Part shown: positions 48,394 to 54,337 of the stretch, piece by piece
How the letters are laid out: every line of letters begins with the position of its first letter
Numbering within the stretch: position 1 is the stretch's first letter
From: an uncultured Bacteroidota bacterium
Lineage (GTDB): Bacteria; Bacteroidota; Bacteroidia; Bacteroidales; P3
Assembly (NCBI GenBank): GCA_902774395.1
Contig: CACYIK010000017.1
Location: 1 to 54,337 of the forward strand
Reading direction: 5' to 3'
Length of the DNA: 54,337 nt
Notes under the pieces: generated by a model
The model's database searches: none
The model's input: only the letters and a program-made list of their open reading frames with translations
What the model was told of the DNA's origin: nothing
Program-made: the position numbers and the translations under genes

Positions 48394-49242
48394 ATGAAAA
48401 ATACACAAGAACTCCAGCAGATTGCGACGCAGGTGCGCCGCGACATTCTCCGTATGACCACCAACGCCAAGAGCGGCCACCCGGGCGGCTCGCTCGGCAC
48501 CGCCGACTGGTTCGTGGCCATGAACTTCAACCTTATGGACTTCGAGCCCAAGAACTTCACCATGAGTGGTGAGGGCGAGGACATGCTCTTCGTCTCGCAG
48601 GGCCACATCACGCCGGTCATCTACAGCACCATGGCGCGCCGCGGCTACTTCCCCGTGGATGAGCTCAAGACCTTCCGTAAGTTTGGCACCCGCCTGCAGG
48701 GTCACCCCAGCACCGAGCACGGCCTGCCGGGCATCCGCATGGCTTCGGGTTCCCTCGGCCAGGGTCTGAGCGTCGGCGTCGGCGCCGCCCTCGGCAAGAA
48801 GATGACGGGCGACAAGCACCTCGTCTACACCATGCACGGTGACGGCGAGCTCGAGGAAGGCCAGATCTGGGAGGCCGCGATGTTCGCAGGTGCCAAGCAC
48901 GTCGACAACCTCATCGCCACCATCGACTACAATAACCAGCAGATCGACGCCACCGTCGATGAGGTGATGACCCTCGGCGACCTCAAGGCCAAATTCGAGA
49001 GCTTCCTCTGGAAGGTCGTCGTCATCGACAACGGCAATGACATGCAGCAGGTGCTCGACGGCATGGCCAAGGCCAAGGCTATGAGCGGCCAGGGCAGCCC
49101 CGTATGTGTCATCCTCAAGACCAAGATGGGCTACGGCGTCGACTTCATGCAGGACACCAATAAGTACCACGGCTCGGTGCTCTCGGCCGACGACCTGCCC
49201 AAGGCCCTCGCCCAGCTGCCTGAAACCCTCGGCGACTTTTAA
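48394..49242 (+). CDS. transketolase, N-terminal subunit
   Basis: The product is 282 residues. It carries the thiamine-pyrophosphate-binding half: SGHPGGSLGTADW, MHGDGELEEGQIWEAAMFA and IATIDYNNQQID. It corresponds to the N-terminal subunit of two-part transketolases in the pentose phosphate pathway. The C-terminal subunit is encoded 2.6 kb downstream. The region is GC-rich, about as rich as the VWA and C-subunit genes. Confidence 0.94.
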   Translation: MKNTQELQQIATQVRRDILRMTTNAKSGHPGGSLGTADWFVAMNFNLMDFEPKNFTMSGEGEDMLFVSQGHITPVIYSTMARRGYFPVDELKTFRKFGTRLQGHPSTEHGLPGIRMASGSLGQGLSVGVGAALGKKMTGDKHLVYTMHGDGELEEGQIWEAAMFAGAKHVDNLIATIDYNNQQIDATVDEVMTLGDLKAKFESFLWKVVVIDNGNDMQQVLDGMAKAKAMSGQGSPVCVILKTKMGYGVDFMQDTNKYHGSVLSADDLPKALAQLPETLGDF

Positions 49243-49243
49243 T

Positions 49244-49362
49244 CTCCTGCTCGCTACGCTCGCGAAATCTTGTAAATCTCGTAAATAGGTTGCGCCATAT
49301 TGGTGCGTAAGCAAATAATTTACAAGATTTACGAGATTTCTGCCGCGAAGCGGCAAGGAGCC
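49244..49362. repeat. 119-bp palindromic element, copy A
   Basis: It begins CTCCTGCTCGC, ends GGCAAGGAGCC and contains AAATCTTGTAAATCTCGTAAAT paired with ATTTACAAGATTTACGAGATTT around a short centre. An inverted copy lies at 52776-52898. Terminal hairpins differ, the core is conserved, and the form resembles a MITE or REP element. Confidence 0.9.
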
Positions 49363-49377
49363 TAAAGATATACAGAT

Positions 49378-50727
49378 ATGCGTAGAGTATTATTGGTGGC
49401 ATTGCTACTGCTTGCGGGCGTCGCCGCGCAAGGCCAGCGGACGGAGAAGACCCGCCTGCTGCTCATCATGGACTGCTCCAACTCCATGTGGGACCACTGG
49501 CAGAGCAACTCCAAGATCAAGGTGACGCAGCAGGTGCTGCTGTCGTTCCTCGACAGCATCTCGCGTCAGCACGACGTCGACGTGGCGCTGCGCGTCTTCG
49601 GCCATCTCAACAAAGACCAGTTCGGCACGCGCCTCGAGGTACCCTTCGGCAGCGACAACATCTACCAGCTGCAGAGCAAGATCAAGACCCTCGTGCCGCA
49701 GGGCGGCTGCACGGCCGCTGCGGCGCTGACGGACGCTTTGTCTGACTTCCCTGCCACGGGCTCCAGCCGCAACCTGATACTCATCATCACCGATGGCATG
49801 GACGACTGCGACGCCGAGATATGCGACGTGGCACGCCAGGTGCAGCTCAGCGGTGTGGTGGTGCAGACCTTCGTGCTCGGCATCGGCGGCGGCGCCTTCA
49901 GCCACGCCTCGTGCGCCGGCAGCGTCTTCCCCGTGGTCAACGAGGAGGAGTTTTCCAAGACGCTCTACGACATCTTCCGCCTCAGCGGCCACAAGGCCAA
50001 GGTGGTGCTGAATATGGTCGACGCCACTGGCGAGCTCTACGAGACGGAGCACCCCGTGGCCTTCTACGACCACCGCACCGGCGTCATACGCCACAGCACC
50101 ATCTACAGCGTGGACAGCAAACTACAGCCCGATACGCTGCTGATGGATCCGCTGGTGACCTACGACATGGCCGTCTTCACCCATCCGCCGCTGCGTCGCG
50201 AGGCCATGCAGTTCAGCATCGACCGCCCGAACAATGTCGACATCACCGTCAGCGAAGGCACCCTCAAGGTGCAGTACAGCGGCCAGCGCCCCCAGTGGCA
50301 GCAGACCAATGTCGATGTGATAGTGCGGCGTGCCGGCAGCGGCGAGCGTGTGGCGGCGCAGGAGGTCGGCGAGACCGGCCAGTACCTCGCCGGACGCTAT
50401 GATGTGGAGGTGCAGACCCTGCCCGTCACCACACTGCGTGGCGTCGAGGTGCGCGGCAACGCCGCCACCGAGCTCTCGGTGCCTATGCCCGGCATGCTGG
50501 TGCTCAGCAAGCCCAAAGGCATCACCACCGGCGCCATCTTTAGATTAAGAGACGGTCAGGTGGAGTTCGCCACCGACCTCAACCCCAGCACCGCCGGCGA
50601 GCGCCTACTGCTCCAACCCGGCCAGTACGAGCTCGTCCTCCACCCCCAGAACACTACCAAATACGACAAAGTCCAAACCCGAAGATTTGTGATTGAAAGT
50701 TCACAGACCACAAAGATACAGTTCTAG
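49378..50727 (+). CDS. VWA domain protein with signal peptide
   Basis: The product is 449 residues with a signal peptide (MRRVLLVALLLLAGVAAQGQ). The von Willebrand A domain at about 22-210 has the MIDAS DxSxS (LIMDCSNSMWDHW) and a ITDGMDDCD segment. The C-terminal part is beta-rich with no recognised domain. It probably acts in the periplasm or at the surface in metal-dependent protein contacts. It lies between the two transketolase subunit genes, after the palindromic element. Confidence 0.87.
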   Translation: MRRVLLVALLLLAGVAAQGQRTEKTRLLLIMDCSNSMWDHWQSNSKIKVTQQVLLSFLDSISRQHDVDVALRVFGHLNKDQFGTRLEVPFGSDNIYQLQSKIKTLVPQGGCTAAAALTDALSDFPATGSSRNLILIITDGMDDCDAEICDVARQVQLSGVVVQTFVLGIGGGAFSHASCAGSVFPVVNEEEFSKTLYDIFRLSGHKAKVVLNMVDATGELYETEHPVAFYDHRTGVIRHSTIYSVDSKLQPDTLLMDPLVTYDMAVFTHPPLRREAMQFSIDRPNNVDITVSEGTLKVQYSGQRPQWQQTNVDVIVRRAGSGERVAAQEVGETGQYLAGRYDVEVQTLPVTTLRGVEVRGNAATELSVPMPGMLVLSKPKGITTGAIFRLRDGQVEFATDLNPSTAGERLLLQPGQYELVLHPQNTTKYDKVQTRRFVIESSQTTKIQF

Positions 50728-50728
50728 T

Positions 50729-51115
50729 ATGAAGAAAGCAATCTCTTTCAGAAATATCTTATGGATGTTTGCCATTGCTGGGGCGCAGGTGCTGTTGTTT
50801 ATAGTATTGGTATCACTTGTCCAGATAGTTTTCCCTCCGCTTCATTGGGGGGTACCGGAAGGAATTGGCTTGTGGCTGTTCACGTTGGTCTTCATCGTGT
50901 TTGCTTTTGTGAATGCTGTGTTAATAGAAAAGAATTTACATTGGTGGATACCGATAGTTGTTGCCACCATATTCTGCATATCTTTTATTCTATATAACAA
51001 AGAATTTCTTTCATTCTATCCCTATCGGTTTGTGGTATTCTTGTTCTGTGCACTATTATCTTTTATATTCCCGTTTGGAATCAAGTCCTTTATTCAAAAA
51101 CAAATTCATACATAA
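50729..51115 (+). CDS. small integral membrane protein
   Basis: The product is 128 residues from ATG 50729, one base after the VWA stop. An upstream in-frame start lies inside the VWA coding region. Four membrane helices (about 9-33, 43-61, 67-82 and 90-112) are predicted. No family is recognised. Its AT content is higher than that of its neighbours, which suggests a recent arrival. Confidence 0.65.
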   Translation: MKKAISFRNILWMFAIAGAQVLLFIVLVSLVQIVFPPLHWGVPEGIGLWLFTLVFIVFAFVNAVLIEKNLHWWIPIVVATIFCISFILYNKEFLSFYPYRFVVFLFCALLSFIFPFGIKSFIQKQIHT

Positions 51116-51133
51116 TAATCAACAACAATAACT

Positions 51134-51730
51134 ATGACCGACAGGGACTTTATACGACAGGATAATAACTATAGGACGTTGAAGGCGTTCCAGAAAGCGG
51201 AGTGCGTCTACGACGTTACCTATTATTTTGCCAATAAGTTCCTGCAGAAGGGCGACCGTACCATCGACCAGATGGTGCAGGCTGCGCGGAGCGGCAAGCA
51301 GAACCTCGCGGAGGGTAACATCGACGGGGTAACCTCCAAAGAAATGGAAATAAAACTCACCAACGTTAACCGCGCCTCGCTACACGAGTTGTTGCTGGAC
51401 TATGAGGACTACCTGCGGGTGCGCGGCTTGGAGCAGTGGCCATACAATGACCCGCGCTGTGTGCAGACGCGCGACTTCTGCAAACAGCACTTGGATTCAG
51501 CGGTGTACCGCGAGAAGATAAAAGACCGCTCGGACGAGACCATCGCCAATATCGCCATCACGCTGATACACCAGTGCGACGTGCTGATAAAAGGGCTGAT
51601 AGAATGGCAGAAGAAGAACTTCCTCGAGAACGGAGGGATAAAAGAAGAGATGTACAGGGCGAGGAAGGCCTACAGAGATAATAATGGGTTTAATGGGCAG
51701 AATGGGTCTAATGGGCAAAATAAATATTAG
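51134..51730 (+). CDS. four-helix-bundle protein (S23-like)
   Basis: The product is 198 residues. The FQKAECVYDVTYYFANKFL and GKQNLAEGNIDG segments fit the four helix bundle family related to the 23S rRNA intervening-sequence protein, whose function is unclear. The last residues (NGFNGQNGSNGQNKY) come from four 9-bp repeat units and have no counterpart in the family. It lies between the VWA/membrane pair and the transketolase C-subunit gene. Confidence 0.83.
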   Translation: MTDRDFIRQDNNYRTLKAFQKAECVYDVTYYFANKFLQKGDRTIDQMVQAARSGKQNLAEGNIDGVTSKEMEIKLTNVNRASLHELLLDYEDYLRVRGLEQWPYNDPRCVQTRDFCKQHLDSAVYREKIKDRSDETIANIAITLIHQCDVLIKGLIEWQKKNFLENGGIKEEMYRARKAYRDNNGFNGQNGSNGQNKY

Positions 51731-51769
51731 GCGTCAGCCGCCCATTAAACCCATTAAGCCCATTAACCC
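51682..51769. repeat. 9-bp tandem repeats forming an inverted pair at gene end
   Basis: Four TAATGGGTT-type units (51682-51717) end the four-helix gene. After its stop come three CCCATTAAA-type units (51741-51767) in the opposite sense. The two arrays can pair to make a long imperfect hairpin across the stop codon, and could act as a terminator or attenuator. Confidence 0.85.
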
Positions 51770-51808
51770 CATAAAAACAGAAAACAAACAAAAAAAACAA
51801 CAATAACA

Positions 51809-52762
51809 ATGACCCACTACGAAAAACAATCAAGCAAAGAGTTGCGTGCCGGCATGGGCGAAGGCCTTGTCGAGGCTGGCCGCAAGAACGAGAATGTCGT
51901 CGCCCTGAGCGCCGATGTGAAAGGCAGCGTCAAGATGGACGGCTTCGCCAAAGAGTTCCCCGAGCGCTTCATCCAGTGCGGCATCGCCGAGGCCAATATG
52001 GTCGGCATCGCCGCCGGACTGAGCCTCTGCGGCAAGGTGCCCTTCATCGGGGGCTTCGCCGAGTTCGTCACCGGCCGCGTCTACGACCAGATCCGCCAGG
52101 TCGTATGCTACTCGAACAAGAACGTCAAGATCTGCGGCTCGCACGCCGGCATCTCGCTCGGCGAGGACGGCGCCACGCACCAGACCATGGAGGACATCGC
52201 CCTCATGAAGGTGCTGCCCAACATGACCGTCCTCGTGCCCGCCGACTTCAACCAGGCCAAGGCCGCCACGCTGGCCGCCGCCGAGCACGTCGGGCCCGTC
52301 TACCTGCGCCTCGGCCGCTCCAAGATGCCCTGCTTCCTGCCGGAAGGTGAGAAGTTTGAAATTGGCAAGGCCCAACTGCTGAGCGAGGGTAAGGACGTGA
52401 CCCTCTTCGCCTGCGGCCACCTTGTGTGGGAAGCCCTGCAGGCTGCCGAGATGCTCGAGAAGGTCGGCATCAGCTGCGAAGTCATCAACATCCACACCAT
52501 CAAGCCGCTCGACGTGGAGGCCATCGTGGCCAGCGCCAAGAAGACCGGCGCCGTCGTCACCTGCGAGGAACACCTCTTCAACGGCGGCCTCGGCGACAGC
52601 GTGGCCCAGACCCTCGCCCTCCACTGCCCCACGCCCATGGAGTACGTGGCTGTGGACGACAAGTTCGGCGAGAGCGGCACGCCCGACGAGATGCTCACCA
52701 ACTACCACCTCCGCGCCGCCGACATCATCGAGAAGGTGCACGCCGTGCTGAAACGCAAATAA
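51809..52762 (+). CDS. transketolase, C-terminal subunit
   Basis: The product is 317 residues with the pyrimidine-binding and C-terminal domains: FIQCGIAEANMVGIAAGL (catalytic Glu), GSHAGISLGEDGATHQTMED, YLRLGRSKMP and TCEEHLFNGGLGD. It completes the split enzyme with the N subunit at 48394-49242. Three unrelated genes and one palindromic element separate the two. The region has high GC and codon use like the N subunit, which fits co-evolution as a pair. Confidence 0.94.
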   Translation: MTHYEKQSSKELRAGMGEGLVEAGRKNENVVALSADVKGSVKMDGFAKEFPERFIQCGIAEANMVGIAAGLSLCGKVPFIGGFAEFVTGRVYDQIRQVVCYSNKNVKICGSHAGISLGEDGATHQTMEDIALMKVLPNMTVLVPADFNQAKAATLAAAEHVGPVYLRLGRSKMPCFLPEGEKFEIGKAQLLSEGKDVTLFACGHLVWEALQAAEMLEKVGISCEVINIHTIKPLDVEAIVASAKKTGAVVTCEEHLFNGGLGDSVAQTLALHCPTPMEYVAVDDKFGESGTPDEMLTNYHLRAADIIEKVHAVLKRK

Positions 52763-52775
52763 ATCTGTAAATCAA

Positions 52776-52898
52776 GGCTCCTTGCCCTACGGGCAGAAAT
52801 CTAGTAAATCTTGTAAATTATTTTCTGACGCACCTCATGTCGCGCAAGCGTAAATTTACAAGATTTACAAGATTTCGCTCGCCGCAGGCGAGCAGGAG
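52776..52898. repeat. 123-bp palindromic element, copy B (inverted)
   Basis: Reverse-complemented, this matches copy A at 49244-49362 over its whole length: CTCCTGCTCGC end, AAATCTTGTAAATC core, GTGCGT centre and AAGGAGCC end. The terminal hairpins are of the same form but different sequence. Confidence 0.9.
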
Positions 52899-52931
52899 AA
52901 CATAGAAGATTAACAGAAAAAGACAACAACG

Positions 52932-53201
52932 ATGGATAACCCCTTCCCCGAATATCAGCATTTCTGCCAGAGCTGCGGCATGCCCCTCACCGACGAGGTC
53001 ACGAGCGACAACCCCGACTACTGCAAGTATTGCTTCGCCGATGGCCACTTCACGCAGGACTGCACCATGGAGCAGATGATAGACTTCTGCGTCCAGTTCG
53101 TCGACGAGTTCAACAAGAACACGGGTATGAACCTCACCGCCGATGAATACCGCGAGCAGCTCCGCCAGTACTTCCCCCAGCTCAAACGCTGGCAAAAATA
53201 G
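52932..53201 (+). CDS. zinc-ribbon domain protein
   Basis: The product is 89 residues. CQSCGMPLTDE and YCKYCFADG give four Cys in CxxC pairs, the putative zinc ribbon (PF12674-like) seen in small Bacteroidota proteins. It has no signal peptide and is cytosolic. Function is unknown; metal-dependent regulation or nucleic-acid binding is possible. Confidence 0.85.
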   Translation: MDNPFPEYQHFCQSCGMPLTDEVTSDNPDYCKYCFADGHFTQDCTMEQMIDFCVQFVDEFNKNTGMNLTADEYREQLRQYFPQLKRWQK

Positions 53202-53256
53202 TAAAATTAAAAGAAATCTCCTAAAGGAGAAATGATAGTAAACAGGTAATCGTAAA

Positions 53257-53323
53257 GGCTATTAAAAGAAAACGCCTGCGGCGTAACTGCTCCATAGGAG
53301 TTTTCTCTTAATAGCCTTTTTTT
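53257..53323 (+). terminator. terminator hairpin with T-run
   Basis: GGCTATTAAAAGAAAAC (53257-53273) pairs with GTTTTCTCTTAATAGCC (53300-53316), with a nested GCCTGCGGC hairpin, and is followed by a run of seven T. It would end the transketolase/zinc-ribbon transcript. Confidence 0.8.
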
Positions 53324-53365
53324 GATTAGCCCAATTTATACTCCGTAGGAGTTTCCTTTTAATAG
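53290..53365. repeat. 25-bp direct repeat pair
   Basis: CTCCATAGGAGTTTTCTCTT AATAG (53290-53314) recurs at 53341-53365 with three mismatches. The first copy is part of the terminator hairpin above. Confidence 0.8.
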
Positions 53366-53377
53366 TAGCAACACACG

Positions 53378-54127
53378 ATGAAGAAAATATTATTATTCGC
53401 GGTACTCCTTGCCCTTGCTTCTACACTCGAGGCGCAAATAGACACATTCTTTGTCCATTCGGTTCGTCATCATGGTGTGGAAATCTACAAGGACGCAAAG
53501 AAATGGTCCGACGATGCAGATGAATGGCCAGCGAAGTTTGTCATAGAGGATGATTCCACATTCCGTTTCGCCCAGTTTGAATACAGAAAGATAAGATTGA
53601 AAGACAAACCGACGGAGTGGTTAGTGATGGATGGCTGTGGAGATATTGGGCATGACTATGTTTATGAGGTTGCGCGGGATGGCAAAAGAATGGAACTGGA
53701 GATTAGCAAATATGATAATGAAGAGGGGATGTGTTGTCGTACCTATAGTGTGGATGAGTACACGTTTGTGGTGTGCCCCAATCCTCCGAAAGACGAACCC
53801 ATATACGACGATAGTATGGTATTCACCGTGGTGCAGGACGATCCGACGTTTCCGGGAGGCATGGAAGCTATGCTCAAATACATTGCGGAAAACATTAAAT
53901 ATCCTCTTGGTGCAGGGTGCGAGCGGGGATATGTGTATGTGCAGTTTATCGTTGAGAGAGACGGCACTATTACAGACGCCCATGTACTGAAAGACCGTTG
54001 TGGGAACTGTGGAGAAGAGGCTCTGCGTGTGGTCAACTCCATGCCCAGATGGATTCCTGGAAAGCAAAGAGGAAAACCCGTCAGGGTACGTTTTAATTTA
54101 CCGGTTCTTATTGAACGGAAAAAATAA
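53378..54127 (+). CDS. protein with TonB C-terminal domain and signal peptide
   Basis: The product is 249 residues. A cleavable-looking signal peptide (MKKILLFAVLLALASTLEAQ) replaces the usual membrane anchor. The C-terminal domain (FPGGMEAMLKYIAENIKYPL; VERDGTITDAHVLKDRCGNC; PRWIPGKQRGKPVRV) is the TonB_C fold of energy transducers. There is no Pro-rich linker. It probably contacts outer-membrane receptors or the Bam-type lipoprotein set rather than transmitting energy itself. Confidence 0.85.
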   Translation: MKKILLFAVLLALASTLEAQIDTFFVHSVRHHGVEIYKDAKKWSDDADEWPAKFVIEDDSTFRFAQFEYRKIRLKDKPTEWLVMDGCGDIGHDYVYEVARDGKRMELEISKYDNEEGMCCRTYSVDEYTFVVCPNPPKDEPIYDDSMVFTVVQDDPTFPGGMEAMLKYIAENIKYPLGAGCERGYVYVQFIVERDGTITDAHVLKDRCGNCGEEALRVVNSMPRWIPGKQRGKPVRVRFNLPVLIERKK

Positions 54128-54337
54128 GGGAAACATAATGCATATAGCAGTCTTTGCGGCTCGTCGGTGCCGCATAACAAGGAAATCGTCGAGGCCGCCT
54201 CGTCTCAACAAAACCTCGCCGAGAAATTGATGCATAACTAATACTGGTGCGTTAACTTTTTAAATATCTTTGTAATATATTGATAATTTAATAATTATAG
54301 AGTTCTTTGACAAAATTGATTTGAAATTCTTCCGTTT
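54128..54337. other. right-end intergenic region, possible rRNA leader
   Basis: No gene is seen. TATCTTTG at 54265-54272 fits the -7 element. An AGTTCTTTGACA at 54301-54312 resembles the boxA-like sequence that precedes 16S rRNA genes in Bacteroidota. The window ends before any rRNA could be confirmed. Confidence 0.4.
54265..54272 (+). promoter_or_regulatory. -7 element at the right end
   Basis: TATCTTTG fits the Bacteroidota -7 consensus. The -33 region is only T-rich. Confidence 0.4.

Overview
The window looks like a chromosomal segment of a Bacteroidales bacterium (phylum Bacteroidota). Supporting signs are promoters of the TTTG / TAnnTTTG type, an SusC/RagA-era TonB-dependent receptor, GldF/GldG and DUF4340 proteins, a BspA-like leucine-rich protein with a type IX secretion-like C-terminus, a separate-subunit transketolase, and the gene sets around ftsY-rimO and lpxB-surE. 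Genus cannot be set from the sequence alone.

Layout. Positions 1-13100 are accessory DNA: a truncated DUF6266 gene, an AbiE-type toxin-antitoxin pair, and a five-gene minus-strand operon (12925 to 2485) encoding a PLD-nuclease/SNF2 helicase, an Eco57I-type DNA methyltransferase, a DUF2971 protein, a coiled-coil SF1 helicase and a small protein of unknown function. I read this as an anti-phage or restriction-modification-like island and as the best candidate for an undescribed system. The region 13300-14323 holds two hairpin terminators and rex. From 27575 down to 14315 there is a long minus-strand housekeeping block: OmpA-like lipoprotein, a degenerate M28 peptidase, a GldF-GldG fusion, DUF4340, surE, a small membrane protein, lpxB (frame broken inside a tandem repeat), a SpoIID-like protein, a thioredoxin-like protein, ftsY and rimO. 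Then come a ClC channel, an O-antigen ligase/Wzz pair, a TonB-dependent receptor unit, a YbjQ protein, an ABC-transporter/GntR operon, and a yidC-nhaD-lipoprotein operon. The right end (44100-54337) is plus-strand: LRR protein, MBL/beta-CASP hydrolase, NUC endonuclease, lipoprotein, transketolase N and C subunits separated by three unrelated genes, a zinc-ribbon protein and a TonB C-terminal protein. The last 75 bases look like a promoter and leader, possibly of an rRNA operon.

The most striking non-gene signal is repeat structure. Short tandem arrays whose unit sequence differs from locus to locus, but whose period is most often 7 bp, sit between and inside genes. They encode parts of rimO, lpxB, two signal peptides, an O-antigen ligase loop and several stop or start codons. 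In lpxB, removing one 7-bp unit would restore the reading frame exactly. Larger palindromic dispersed elements are also present, one of them read in frame inside the PLD-helicase gene and four related copies inside rimO.
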